NCBI GenBank assembly: GCA_045615885.1
Contig: JAZLFR010000049.1
Coordinates: forward strand, 62,001-126,000
Source of the DNA: UBA1765 sp045615885
GTDB taxonomy: Bacteria > Fibrobacterota > Fibrobacteria > Fibrobacterales > Fibrobacteraceae
Length of the DNA: 64,000 nt
Direction: 5' to 3'
The notes under the pieces: model-generated
Told to the model about the DNA's origin: nothing
The model's input: the letters and a program-made list of their open reading frames with translations, nothing else
Databases searched by the model: none
Translations under genes and position numbers: made by a program
Shown here: positions 1 to 8,814 of the stretch, piece after piece
Layout of the letters: each line of letters opens with the position of its first letter
Numbering within the stretch: position 1 is the stretch's first letter

Positions 1-604
1 CAGGTTTCATCATGGCAAGCGACGCTGCATCGCATAGGTGGAGCGTTGCAAATCCGCCGTCTTTAACAAGCGGCGTATGGAAAGTAACGACATCAGCCGT
101 CCTGTAGATCTCATTTAGAGGAACATCTTCAAAATCTTCAGAGCCTGCCTTCGGAGGGTCGGAGCAGAGCACGCGCATTCCCAAAAGCTCTGCACGTTTT
201 TTTACACGGGAACCGATGTTGCCTACGCCCACGATTCCAAGGGTCATGCCCCGGAGCGAGCGGCCAGTCGCTACCGCAATTTCCAAAAGCACATCGGTTA
301 TATACTGCAGAACACTGTCAGCGTTGCAGGCTTCCGCATTTGTAAAGGCAATGCCCGCATTGCTCAAAAAATCACCATCCAGGTGATCTTTTCCGATTGT
401 CGCCGTGGCGACAAACTGCACACGCGAACCCTTCAACAAGCGCTCATCGCAGCGGGTTCGCGTGCGCACGAGCAATGCGTCTGCATCGCAAACATCGCCT
501 GCTGAAATGGCGATGCCAGGCAAATAGGTTACTTCGGCATAGGGTTCCAGAACGCCCTTCAAAAAGGGAATGGCATCGTCAGCCACGACTTTCAACTTGT
601 TCAT
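1..604 (-). CDS. pdxB: Erythronate-4-phosphate dehydrogenase, C-terminal part outside the window
   Basis: NAD-dependent D-2-hydroxyacid dehydrogenase-family enzyme that oxidises 4-phosphoerythronate in the DXP-dependent pathway to pyridoxal phosphate (cytosolic). About 201 N-terminal residues are visible; the reading frame runs off the left edge. The N-terminus (MNKLKVVADDAIPF), the FVATATIGKDHLD stretch, the NAD-binding GVGNIG at about residue 120, the CSDPPK segment after it and TFHTPLVKDG all match PdxB rather than SerA or generic dehydrogenases. The start is the ATG at 604. There is no Shine-Dalgarno sequence, but a TATTTTTG box ends 4 nt before the ATG. The catalytic Arg/Glu/His region lies outside the window and cannot be judged. 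Confidence 0.9.
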   Translation of the reverse strand, partial: MNKLKVVADDAIPFLKGVLEPYAEVTYLPGIAISAGDVCDADALLVRTRTRCDERLLKGSRVQFVATATIGKDHLDGDFLSNAGIAFTNAEACNADSVLQYITDVLLEIAVATGRSLRGMTLGIVGVGNIGSRVKKRAELLGMRVLCSDPPKAGSEDFEDVPLNEIYRTADVVTFHTPLVKDGGFATLHLCDAASLAMMKP

Positions 605-608
605 GCTT

Positions 609-616
609 CAAAAATA
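609..616 (-). promoter_or_regulatory. TAnnTTTG box of pdxB (probable leaderless start)
   Basis: TATTTTTG on the minus strand, 4 nt (AAGC) upstream of the pdxB ATG, a perfect fit to TAnnTTTG. Position and lack of a ribosome site suggest transcription starts at or next to the ATG. Confidence 0.5.
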
Positions 617-711
617 GAAAACAGGCGGCCAAATTCACCCACCCGCTACTTTTCACGTCCATATTTTTTCTATTTTATCCCCCGAAAATATATCCTATAT
701 AAAGGACTAGT

Positions 712-1809
712 ATGTCAAAATTCATTTTGCCGGCAGCAGCCCTTATCGCTGTAACTTCTGCTTTTGCAGTCGACGTAGAAATCCACGGTAACGCAGCCGC
801 CGATTTCGGTAGCTATTTTGATAAGGATTTCGACCCGACCACAGTAGCCAACCAGAAAATAAACATGGAAGCCACCGCCTACATGGACGAAAATTTCTCT
901 GTGACAGTCAAGGCTAAAACTCAGTCCTACCAGGCAAACGGCGAAGCATCCGAAGTACGCCATGGTCTTTCCCGTGGAACACGAATTGACTCCACAGAAG
1001 GCCGCTACACGGCATTTGACTTTGACGGAATCCAGTTCCGCTGGGAATTCTCTCCAAATGTTGCATTCCTGTTCGGCGACATGACCTATAGCGCAGGCGC
1101 TATCAATTACTACTACTGGCGCGATACGGACCTCTACGCAAACATCAAGCGTAGCGAAACAATTCGCGGCGTCGGAATGGAAATCGGGGATGGCCGCATC
1201 TACATGGGCGCCTCCGAAAACAACGCGTCTTCCATCATCGCTTATGGCTCCTATCCGTTTGCCATCATTAACAGGTCCAACGAAAACTTGACCATTACTC
1301 CAAGTGCAGACTGGGCCTTCGGTAGCAACATCGACCGTTCCTACACCTATTTCTTTGGAACAGAAGTCAGCTACACCAAGAGCCACGACTTGATGAACTA
1401 CGGCGTTATCGCATCCTGGGGAACCCATCCATACCAGGGTGTCGGCGTCCATTCCTTCCTTGTGGAACCTAGCTTTAGCTACGACTTCTTCAATATCGGC
1501 TTGACATTCTACCAGGCCCTTCTTGCTGAAGAGGACGAACCTGTAGAAGAACAGATTTTTACCGATGAACAGACTCTCTTCGCCATCGAACCGTCCTTCA
1601 ACCTGCACAAGAAGTTCGCCATCGGCTTTGCCTATGAATACCACGATGTAAGCAACGAAGCCCACAAGGATGATTTCCAGTACTTTGGACCGAATTTCTA
1701 CTTCTACCCGACAGCCAACGCAGAAGTAATCTTCTGGGGTGGCTACAACGCTCGCGAAACTGGCGCCAACGGCTTCTCCTTCGGCATCAGCGGTGAAGTC
1801 AGCTTCTAG
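712..1809 (+). CDS. Putative outer-membrane beta-barrel protein
   Basis: 365 residues. It has a clear signal peptide (MSKFILPAAALIAVTSAFA, cleavage before VDVEIHG). The rest is rich in alternating aromatic and polar residues (YYYWRDTDLY, FSFGISGEVSF) and ends in Phe, as expected of a BAM-inserted barrel. The start has a good ribosome site (AAAGGA) 6 nt upstream. Family not recognised; it could be a porin or an adhesion-related barrel. Its last codons overlap the predicted start of the downstream acyltransferase, so the two are probably co-translated. Role unknown. Confidence 0.75.
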   Translation: MSKFILPAAALIAVTSAFAVDVEIHGNAAADFGSYFDKDFDPTTVANQKINMEATAYMDENFSVTVKAKTQSYQANGEASEVRHGLSRGTRIDSTEGRYTAFDFDGIQFRWEFSPNVAFLFGDMTYSAGAINYYYWRDTDLYANIKRSETIRGVGMEIGDGRIYMGASENNASSIIAYGSYPFAIINRSNENLTITPSADWAFGSNIDRSYTYFFGTEVSYTKSHDLMNYGVIASWGTHPYQGVGVHSFLVEPSFSYDFFNIGLTFYQALLAEEDEPVEEQIFTDEQTLFAIEPSFNLHKKFAIGFAYEYHDVSNEAHKDDFQYFGPNFYFYPTANAEVIFWGGYNARETGANGFSFGISGEVSF

Positions 1810-2857
1810 TAGAATCCAGGCCCTAGATTCCATTCGAGGGCTTCTGCTTCTGCAGATGACTCTCGACCATTTCGGCAAACCAATAATCAATTACCTATAC
1901 CAGTGCTTCGGCTTCTTCACGGCGGCCGAAGGCTTTTTCTTTTTATCAGGCTTTGTCGGAATGCTTGCCGCCATGAGCAAAAAAGAAAAGGACCCGACGC
2001 AGGGCTGGATGCGCAAGCGCGCTGGGCGAATCTGGCTGTACCACATAGCGACGGTATTTGCAATCTATTATTGCGCAGTGCTGTTCCTGCCAAGAATCCT
2101 GTGGATGTTCAAGCCGTTCACCTACCACGCCGGCATAGCGCATCTGTATTCGGCTCTGCTCGTCTACACTCCAGAATGGATGGACGTTCTGCCGCTCTAT
2201 GTTCTATTGCTTCTGGCAGGCTCGCTTGCCTTTAGGCCATTTACAAAAGCAAAAAACAGAACCCATATTTTTTTGATGTGGCTGCCGAGCCTCGCCCTTT
2301 GGATAGCTTCGCAATTCGGGATACGCGAGCTATGGACAAATCTGTTCCCCAAATGGGTGGAACACGGTTTCTTCGACATATTCGGCTGGCAGTTCGTCTA
2401 TTTTACAGGGGCTGCTACAGCGGCGTGGTGGCGCATAAAAACGGATTCAAGCAAAGCGATAGACACCGTCAAAAAAATCAGTCCGTTCTCCATAATACCC
2501 CTGCTGTTCTGCTTTCTCTGGATCCACCAGATTTTACCATTGGAACAACCTGGCGACTGGTTGATCAACAAGGACCATGTCGGCCTTTTGCGCTTTGCAA
2601 ATTTCTTCTTGTTCGTAATGTTCATTTCAATGATTGTGCGCAGGTTCCCAAAAGCGCTGGACTTTCGCGTTACAAACACAATCGGCAAGCACAGCCTGGA
2701 TGTTTACTCAGCCCACATCATCTGCCTGTATGCCTGGTTCGCCGTTCCAAAAGACATTCAGTTCAGCTCGCCCTGGAACGTAATCGCGCCAATCGTCACC
2801 TGCTTGCTTTTGTATGCAATGGCAGCCCTGCTGGAACGCAAAAAGGCACGCCACTAG
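1793..2857 (+). CDS. OpgC-like integral membrane acyltransferase
   Basis: About 354 residues with roughly ten hydrophobic segments. The opening (RIQALDSIRGLLLLQMTLDHF, then AAEGFFFLSGFVGMLAA) matches the OpgC family, membrane acyltransferases that succinylate osmoregulated periplasmic glucans in proteobacteria; the substrate here is unknown. The reading frame is open from a GTG at 1739, but homology begins just after a second GTG at 1793, 14 nt before the end of the upstream barrel gene, so I use 1793. Neither GTG has a strong ribosome site, so translation probably depends on coupling to the upstream gene. Alternative: a general acyltransferase-3-like enzyme acting on a surface sugar. Confidence 0.75.
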   Translation: MKSASSRIQALDSIRGLLLLQMTLDHFGKPIINYLYQCFGFFTAAEGFFFLSGFVGMLAAMSKKEKDPTQGWMRKRAGRIWLYHIATVFAIYYCAVLFLPRILWMFKPFTYHAGIAHLYSALLVYTPEWMDVLPLYVLLLLAGSLAFRPFTKAKNRTHIFLMWLPSLALWIASQFGIRELWTNLFPKWVEHGFFDIFGWQFVYFTGAATAAWWRIKTDSSKAIDTVKKISPFSIIPLLFCFLWIHQILPLEQPGDWLINKDHVGLLRFANFFLFVMFISMIVRRFPKALDFRVTNTIGKHSLDVYSAHIICLYAWFAVPKDIQFSSPWNVIAPIVTCLLLYAMAALLERKKARH

Positions 2858-2870
2858 GGCGCGCCTTTTT
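2840..2870 (+). terminator. Rho-independent terminator overlapping the OpgC-like stop codon
   Basis: AAAAAGGC-A-CGCC, loop ACTAG, then GGCG-C-GCCTTTTT. The stop codon TAG lies in the loop. The flanking A and T runs make it usable from both strands, but the minus-strand lipoprotein gene ends only 24 nt further on, so it probably serves both. Confidence 0.8.
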
Positions 2871-2893
2871 AATTTCAAACTGAACGTTTCTGA

Positions 2894-3940
2894 TTACTGA
2901 CCGAGGAACTTGCGGCCAATGCCGTATTCGTCCTTGTATTCAACGTAGTCAGGAGTGAAATCCTTCGGGTAAGAGAAGGAAACCATTGCACCGCAACGGA
3001 ATTCGTTGAGGAGCTTGCCCTTGCCCTTGTTCTTCTGTTCCTTCTTTTCTACGCGTTCCTGGCCCTTCTTGCCAACGACAACTTCAGCTTCGCACCAGCC
3101 GGAGCTAGACTTTGCGAGAACTTCACGACCATCGGTAGAAACAACCTTGACAGTGTTTGCATCGAATTCGGTGTTGTTACCGGTAGAAGCCCAAATCTGG
3201 AGTTCGCCAGACATGGAACCAGCAGACATCTTCAAGGTCGGGAATGCCATCACGTAGCCCCACTTGTCGATGCGGCCACTCGGCTTTTCACCGATGTTTT
3301 CACCGAAGATGAGGAAGTAACCGCGGGTACCCTTGCGGCTCTTGTTCAAGGCAGCCTTAACGTCTGCGTGGGTCGGAGCAACTTCAGCAAGCTTCAAGAG
3401 CTGGTATTCGCTCACAACCGGGTCTTCTTCGTCCTTTGCGGACTGCAAGTTTGCAGCAACGTATGCATTTTCTGCAGCAGTGCGAATGCCCTGGATTTCA
3501 GCATCGGCGCCAACGCGCTTTGCAGCGCTCATTGCGGAGTCAATTGCGGCAAAGCCGTTAATCACGGTGCCATAGTCGGTACCTTCCGGAGAAACCTGGG
3601 TCTTACCGATGTTTGCGTAAGTACGGGCATATTCCTTGATGACTTCTTCATTCTTGACGAATTCAAGATTCATGTTGGCTTTTTCAAAGTAGCCTGCAAT
3701 CAAATCGCTGTACGGATTCTTCTTGGCTTCAACTTCGCCTGCGCGAACGAGGGCAAGGGTAAAGTTATCATAGAATTCATCAGACATGCTACCCTTCTTC
3801 TTGGCTTCGAGGTAGGAGTTGATGGCGTTGCGGAAATTACCCTTTTCCAGGTGTTCGTCACCGCGCTTTTCGTTCGTGCCTTTGCAGGCTGTGAAGGCCA
3901 AGCTGAGAGCAATGGCACTTGTCAAGAGGAATTTGTTCAT
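2894..3940 (-). CDS. Putative TPR-like outer-membrane lipoprotein
   Basis: 348 residues when started at the ATG at 3940, which is preceded by AGAAGGG with good spacing; the open frame extends 13 codons further upstream without a ribosome site. It has a lipoprotein signal (MNKFLLTSAIALSLAFTAC, Cys at about residue 19), then a helical tetratricopeptide-like stretch (GDEHLEKGNFRNAINSYLEAKKKG) and a C-terminal domain, rich in beta strands, with two Cys (SGWCEAEVVVG, NEFRCGAMVSF). No named family recognised for the C-terminal half. It may bind or organise partner proteins at the cell surface; no enzyme motif seen. Confidence 0.7.
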   Translation of the reverse strand: MNKFLLTSAIALSLAFTACKGTNEKRGDEHLEKGNFRNAINSYLEAKKKGSMSDEFYDNFTLALVRAGEVEAKKNPYSDLIAGYFEKANMNLEFVKNEEVIKEYARTYANIGKTQVSPEGTDYGTVINGFAAIDSAMSAAKRVGADAEIQGIRTAAENAYVAANLQSAKDEEDPVVSEYQLLKLAEVAPTHADVKAALNKSRKGTRGYFLIFGENIGEKPSGRIDKWGYVMAFPTLKMSAGSMSGELQIWASTGNNTEFDANTVKVVSTDGREVLAKSSSGWCEAEVVVGKKGQERVEKKEQKNKGKGKLLNEFRCGAMVSFSYPKDFTPDYVEYKDEYGIGRKFLGQ

Positions 3941-4095
3941 CGTAAACCCTTCTGGATTTGATTGTGAATGTTTATTCATCGGAAAATTTAGCAGAAAATA
4001 CCAAATTTTGCACTAACTACTTCCAAACTGCTAATTTAATTAAATATATTATGGACGCACAAACTAGATAAGTAAAATTTTATTTGGAGATGTAA

Positions 4096-5490
4096 GTGAA
4101 CATTCTAGCCATATCGCCTGAAGCAGGCATTACGACTAGCTCGTTATCGACTGCTGTAGACCGCATGACAGAAGCTTTTGCTCATGCGGGTACAACCGTC
4201 GTGACCTGTTCACCGCTTTACAAGACCAAAATCGCCAATTTCGAGACTTACGAATGCGTTTACAAAGGCGAAGACCGCTTGCACCACAAGCCGTTCTCGG
4301 TCTATAAGTCCAGCGATTCCCTCCACACCTACATCTATAACGAAGAATTGTTTGGCCGCCCCTACGTATATGGCGAGCCGGGTTACCCATACGCAGACAA
4401 CCATATTCGTTTTTCATTCCTTGCCTCTGCCGCTCTTGAATATGCCGCAGCACAAGGCTTTGCCGCAGACGCCGTTCTCGGCCACGAATGGGGAGGTGCG
4501 CTTGCAGGCAACCTGCTCCGCACCCTGTACGCAGACGACTTCAAAGATGTGCCGTTCTTCCTGACGGTCCACAACATCACATACGACTTCCTGGTTCCAG
4601 AATCAGAAATCGAACATCTTGGACTGCCGCTCGAAGACTACAACATGGATGGCTACGAATTCTGGGGCAAGGTCAGCCTTCTCAAGGCCGGCATCCTTTA
4701 CGCCGCAAAGGTTCTCTTGCCATCTTCCGGCTATCGCGACACGATCCTCTCCACCAATCTTTCCGGTGGTCTCACTGGGTTCCTGCGCCGCAACGCAGGC
4801 AAGATCAAGGGAATCCAGTTCGGCGTAAGCTACAACACCTGGGATTTCAACCGCGAAGCAAAGCTCCCGATCGAAGAAGCAAAGGCAAAAGCAAAGGCCG
4901 AACTGGCAACTCTAGTCGGTGCCGATTTTGGTGACAAGCTTTTGATCTACGCCCACCTCGATGCAGAAGCTGGCAACACCTCCGAGACTCTGTCGACCCT
5001 CCTTGCCGACCTTGCAAAACTCAACACCTTTGTGCTCGTTGGCGTGCAAGAAAACCAGCCGGAACGCGACTACTTCAACTCCGTTGCAGCGGAATACCCA
5101 AACAATTTCTGCGTTCGTTCCATTGACGAAACCACAGGGAATTTGCAGAAGTACCTGGCCGGTGCAGACATCCTTTTCGCAGGCAACCTGCGAGAACCAT
5201 CGACTTCCATTATCTTGAAGGCCATGGCTGCAGGAACTATCCCGGTAACAGGGCGCGATACCGGAGTTGCAAACATGCTCGTTCCTTATGTAGATTGCAC
5301 TACCGAAGGTGCAACGGCGCTCCTCGTCGACGACCCGAACTCGCCGGTGCAAATGCTCCGCAGCATCAAAAAGTGCCAAGAAATTTTCCACTCCGAATGC
5401 TGGGAAAAACTCGTGAACAACACCTATGGGTTCCGATACGAATGGGACAGAACCATTTCGCAGTACCTGATCACCCTTGGCGAACACTAA
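4096..5490 (+). CDS. Glycogen/starch synthase-like GT5 protein with altered active site
   Basis: 464 residues, GT-B fold, colinear with GlgA throughout. HEWGGALAGNLL, TVHNITYDF, the GYEFWGKVSLLKAGILYA segment, GGLTGFL and the donor-site REPSTSIILKAMAAGTIPV each align with GlgA motifs. The usual N-terminal K-T/V-G-G-L loop is replaced by GITTSSL, and the SRLTSQKG loop, which carries the Arg and Lys that hold the ADP-glucose phosphates, reads AHLDAEAG. The E of the EP(C/S) motif is kept. It may be inactive, regulatory or of changed specificity. The start is a GTG with TTTGGAGA upstream. A strong terminator and then a tRNA gene follow. Confidence 0.8.
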   Translation: MNILAISPEAGITTSSLSTAVDRMTEAFAHAGTTVVTCSPLYKTKIANFETYECVYKGEDRLHHKPFSVYKSSDSLHTYIYNEELFGRPYVYGEPGYPYADNHIRFSFLASAALEYAAAQGFAADAVLGHEWGGALAGNLLRTLYADDFKDVPFFLTVHNITYDFLVPESEIEHLGLPLEDYNMDGYEFWGKVSLLKAGILYAAKVLLPSSGYRDTILSTNLSGGLTGFLRRNAGKIKGIQFGVSYNTWDFNREAKLPIEEAKAKAKAELATLVGADFGDKLLIYAHLDAEAGNTSETLSTLLADLAKLNTFVLVGVQENQPERDYFNSVAAEYPNNFCVRSIDETTGNLQKYLAGADILFAGNLREPSTSIILKAMAAGTIPVTGRDTGVANMLVPYVDCTTEGATALLVDDPNSPVQMLRSIKKCQEIFHSECWEKLVNNTYGFRYEWDRTISQYLITLGEH

Positions 5491-5498
5491 AACTTTTA

Positions 5499-5529
5499 AC
5501 GCTCTTTGTTACTGACAAAGAGCGTTTTT
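5499..5529 (+). terminator. Rho-independent terminator of the GT5 gene
   Basis: AACGCTCTTTGT, short loop, ACAAAGAGCGTT followed by TTTTA; perfect 12-bp stem starting 8 nt after the stop codon. Confidence 0.9.
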
Positions 5530-5552
5530 ATTACTAACTTTAGCAGCGCTTT

Positions 5553-5626
5553 GGGACTTTAGCTCAATCGGTTAGAGCCACGGACTCATAACCCGTTGGT
5601 TCCCGGTTCAAGTCCGGGAGGTCCCA
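5553..5626 (+). tRNA. tRNA with CAT anticodon, probably tRNA-Ile2 (lysidine type)
   Basis: 74-nt cloverleaf: acceptor GGGACTT pairs with AGGTCCC, D-arm AGCTCAATCGGTTAGAGC, anticodon loop CTCATAA, T-arm CCCGG-TTCAAGT-CCGGG, discriminator A. CCA is not encoded. CAT can be initiator Met, elongator Met or the Ile2 tRNA whose C34 is changed to lysidine by TilS. The anticodon stem lacks the three G-C pairs of initiators, and the variable loop (TTGGTT) and surrounding loop sequence resemble E. coli Ile2 more than elongator Met. The last anticodon-stem pair is A-C. The isotype needs a covariance-model check. Confidence 0.9.
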
Positions 5627-5629
5627 CTA

Positions 5630-5660
5630 CCCCTTGAATTTCGGTTCAAGGGGTTTTTGT
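5630..5660 (+). terminator. Rho-independent terminator of the tRNA gene
   Basis: CCCCTTGAA, loop TTTCGG, TTCAAGGGG, then TTTTTGTTTTTT, starting 4 nt after the tRNA. Confidence 0.9.
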
Positions 5661-5682
5661 TTTTTAAGTCCTGGAATACAAA

Positions 5683-5713
5683 AAAAACACCCCGCGTCAA
5701 GCGGGGTGTTTTT
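5683..5713 (-). terminator. Rho-independent terminator of the fibro-slime gene
   Basis: AACACCCCGC-GTCAA-GCGGGGTGTT with A and T runs outside, 13 nt after the stop codon of the minus-strand gene. Confidence 0.85.
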
Positions 5714-5726
5714 CAAAGTTCAGGCC

Positions 5727-8453
5727 TTACTTGCAATGACCGGTATCGCAACGGCGGTAACCGAGAGTCTTGGAGAAGGAAGAACGTTCGTAAGCCTGTT
5801 CCACAACGACGGCGTCATTGCCGGCATAGGTGAAGCAGTACTTGGCGGAGTTAGCATCGCCAGTCCACGGCTGCTTAACAAGGGCAACCTGGTAGATATA
5901 CGGGCCAGAAGCGATTTTACGGCCATTCTGGGAAATCGGGTAAATGTTTGCAGTCACGAGAGCGCCACTGAATACCGGCTTTGTAGCGCACACAGCAGAC
6001 TGGCTCTTGATACCGTTAGCAGTGTTATTCTTCTTGATAAAGTCTTTCAACTGATCCTGGGTAACGGTCTGGGTATACTGGCTAATGAAGTGACCGAGGT
6101 GGTCGAACACGCGAACATTCACCTTGAACGGGCGGTCCACCCAGAACGAGATGCTTGCGCAAGTTTCAATGCCATTTACGTTTTCGCAAGCCGGCTTGCC
6201 GCTGAGCGTGCTATTGATAGAGAACAATCCATTCTTATGCATTTCCGGGTGTTCTTCATAGGCCTTTGTGCTAGACCAATACTGCTGGTTCTTGGAAAGC
6301 CAGCCGTCAACACCCTTCATGTCCTTACCGGCTTCTGGCGGAAGGATCAAGAACTGAAGTTCACCAGTCTTGTCCAAAGCAAGTTCTTCGCCACCGCTTG
6401 TGACCTTGTGTTCATCGAACGGCGGACGGTTCACTGTCGGGTCAACGACATCGAAGTTGTCACCAATGCTTGCCTTGACCTGCGTTGCACCCCAAGTCGG
6501 GTTTGCAGTAGCAAGGCCATTGGAGCCCTTGACTTCATTCTTCTTCATCCAAGGAGAATCAGTTACACCCTTGATGTAACCCTCCATGCTCGGGTCAGTA
6601 ATGCGGTAGTTGAATGTAATCTGGTCACCTGCCTGGAGCGGAGTCGGAGTCTTGCTGATTTTGCCGTCTTCGTCCACTTCGAACAGGGAACCGGTAGCAG
6701 AATAAACATAGCCATCATCGTTTTCGCCACCATAGTTAAATGTGGAGAGAACATATACAAAAGTCTTATATTCACCTGTCGGTTCCCCCTTGCTATTGAG
6801 GATCGGGCGCTGAACGATTAACGGAGAACCTTCCTTAGCCTGCTCATAACCCTTGGAGGCAGCAGCGGCAACCTTGTTGGAATCCGCAGCATCAAGACCA
6901 GAAACAAGAGTCTTCTTAATAGCTTCCATGGTCTTTTCATCCAAGTCAATGTTCAAAACCATGGAAGTTGTCCAAACACCGTCCTTCGGGGTCATGATAG
7001 CTTCTGCAATGGTCGGGGCACCATAGCGGCTCGGAGCAATTTCAGAAAGGGACGTACGGATGTAAAGGTTGGAACCATCGGTCTGGCGGTCTGCATAGAA
7101 GAAGTGCAAGTGATGCCATGTACCGTCGGCCCATTTGTCGGAACCTTCGACGCAGTTTGCACCATGTCTCAACGGTTCACCATCATTACAACCATGGTTG
7201 TTCTTTGCAAGAGTTTCGATATCGACCTTGCCCGGGGCAGCCAAGTGTGTACCACCAAGGTCAACGACGAGCACACCATCCACAAAGATCCACATGTCAT
7301 CGTCACCAGCAAATTCGAACACTTCATGTTCCGGTTCCTGGTTCTTCTTGTTGTACTTGAACTTGGCGTAGCCCATCATAGTAAAGGCATAGTTGCGCAA
7401 ATGCTGCTTACCGAGCTTACCATGCTTGTCAGCAGCCTTCTTTGCTGCTTCCGGAACTCGAGGACCACCCTTGGCAAGCCAGTCACTGCAAAGCTTGTTA
7501 GTCGCCTGATCAAGATAGTCCTTCTGCGTATCGGCATACTGATAGTCATACGGTGGGCAGAAAATGGAGAGGGACTGCGGACCAAACTGGTCGCAAGCAT
7601 CCTTCTGCTTACATTCCTTCGTGCCGACATATTCCATAGTCTTCGGATTGATACTGTCGAGCGGAGAGTAGCCACCGTTGTTGAAGTTTCTGTCGATTTC
7701 GTAATAACGGGTGCCTTCTACCGCCGGGAGTTCCAACACGGTATTTGTACGCTTGTTTACGCTCTTGACATCTGCAAACCATTCCTTGAACTTGGAGTTG
7801 TCGCACAAATCCTTGGCCTTGACGATTTCCGGCTCGTACATCATGTCTTCGCCCTTGGCTTCGTCAAACTTCAAATACCGTTCGACCATGCCCGGAGTGT
7901 AGTACACAGGGTTTGCCCAGTCCACATTGTTGCCCGGGCAAACGAAGCCTCGTACATCGTCAGGAGAGGTAATTTTTTTGAAGCCACGCTGGTATGCTTT
8001 TCCACTTGGACTCAATTTGTCTGATCTAGTCTGGCTGCACTGGCCGTATTCCAAGACATCGCCACTGCTAGATGTCTGGCGCAAGTACTTAGGAAGCGAA
8101 CCGTTTTCTTTTGTCGGCAAGCCATCGGTACCGATCGTAGCACCAGCTTTGGAACGCATATTGCCGCAAGACCTGTGGAGGTCCTTCAAACCGTACCAGG
8201 TGCTGCCATATCCGGAATAGCCACCATCTTTAATTCTATCGCCACATGTTTTTGAGCCACCCTTTACGCAATAGTTCCCGTCGCCCGGGCTGGCAAATTC
8301 TTCGGAGAAGTTTTCAAAGTCCGTGTGGTTTGGTTCAAAGTCGCGAACCACAATATCAAGTTCGGCTATTTTAGCACTTGCCGCATGGCCAAGGCCAAAC
8401 ATGCCAAACAACAGCAAGGAGGATGCAAAGATGCTCTTTTTTGTTATGATCAT
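5727..8453 (-). CDS. Fibro-slime domain protein, secreted, probable adhesion factor
   Basis: 908 residues. Signal peptide (IFASSLLLFGMFGLGHAASA) followed by a Cys- and Gly-rich N-terminal half (CVKGGSKTCGDRIKDGG), the hallmark fibro-slime segment at about residues 375-470 (FAGDDDMWIFVDGVLVVDL, then GGTHLAA), and a large C-terminal region with beta-sandwich character (ITFNYRITDPSMEGYIKG, VRVFDHLGHFISQYTQ). Fibro-slime proteins of F. succinogenes are outer-surface proteins tied to cellulose adhesion; the domain is otherwise known from slime moulds. The start at 8453 has GGAGATT 7 nt upstream. Monocistronic, with its own terminator. No catalytic motif seen. Confidence 0.9.
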   Translation of the reverse strand: MIITKKSIFASSLLLFGMFGLGHAASAKIAELDIVVRDFEPNHTDFENFSEEFASPGDGNYCVKGGSKTCGDRIKDGGYSGYGSTWYGLKDLHRSCGNMRSKAGATIGTDGLPTKENGSLPKYLRQTSSSGDVLEYGQCSQTRSDKLSPSGKAYQRGFKKITSPDDVRGFVCPGNNVDWANPVYYTPGMVERYLKFDEAKGEDMMYEPEIVKAKDLCDNSKFKEWFADVKSVNKRTNTVLELPAVEGTRYYEIDRNFNNGGYSPLDSINPKTMEYVGTKECKQKDACDQFGPQSLSIFCPPYDYQYADTQKDYLDQATNKLCSDWLAKGGPRVPEAAKKAADKHGKLGKQHLRNYAFTMMGYAKFKYNKKNQEPEHEVFEFAGDDDMWIFVDGVLVVDLGGTHLAAPGKVDIETLAKNNHGCNDGEPLRHGANCVEGSDKWADGTWHHLHFFYADRQTDGSNLYIRTSLSEIAPSRYGAPTIAEAIMTPKDGVWTTSMVLNIDLDEKTMEAIKKTLVSGLDAADSNKVAAAASKGYEQAKEGSPLIVQRPILNSKGEPTGEYKTFVYVLSTFNYGGENDDGYVYSATGSLFEVDEDGKISKTPTPLQAGDQITFNYRITDPSMEGYIKGVTDSPWMKKNEVKGSNGLATANPTWGATQVKASIGDNFDVVDPTVNRPPFDEHKVTSGGEELALDKTGELQFLILPPEAGKDMKGVDGWLSKNQQYWSSTKAYEEHPEMHKNGLFSINSTLSGKPACENVNGIETCASISFWVDRPFKVNVRVFDHLGHFISQYTQTVTQDQLKDFIKKNNTANGIKSQSAVCATKPVFSGALVTANIYPISQNGRKIASGPYIYQVALVKQPWTGDANSAKYCFTYAGNDAVVVEQAYERSSFSKTLGYRRCDTGHCK

Positions 8454-8511
8454 AATAATAAATCTCCATCCGGAGCGACCGGACTATATACGTATCCGGG
8501 GTAAAATATAA

Positions 8512-8814
8512 ATTCTTTCTACAAGCGACGAGAACGACTATTTGTGAAAAAAGCGTAAATTTTTAGGCAAATTTCAAATTAAAGTGATAAAACGGCTTGT
8601 TTTTGAATGTCAGCCAATTTATAAAACTACACAAAAAAGCATTATTCCAATTTATTATATATAAAATAGCTTTATGCCCCCAAAATATACTCTACCGCTC
8701 TGGAAGCCAAAACCTAAACACACTGAATTTCTAAATTTGCCCCCAAAATACAACTAGCTTAGAGAAAAGAAAATAAACTTTTCCCGCCAATTACACTATA
8801 TATAGAGAGTCACA
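8512..8814. other. AT-rich divergent intergenic region between the fibro-slime gene and hisS
   Basis: About 300 nt without a convincing gene. It should hold both promoters. TATATATAGAGAG lies just before hisS. TGCCCCCAAAATA occurs twice (8675-8687 and 8738-8750) as a direct repeat. A 27-codon ORF (8674-8757) spans both copies but has no ribosome site. No heptamer array here, unlike other long gaps in the window. Confidence 0.6.

Noticed and set aside
715..1890. 391-codon minus-strand frame opposite the beta-barrel gene
   Set aside because: Shadow; the plus frame has a signal peptide, ribosome site and a barrel-type C-terminus.
8674..8757. 27-codon ORF spanning the TGCCCCCAAAATA direct repeat
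   Set aside because: No ribosome site, and it is bounded by the repeat itself, which explains the similar PPKY text at both ends; kept only as a repeat finding.
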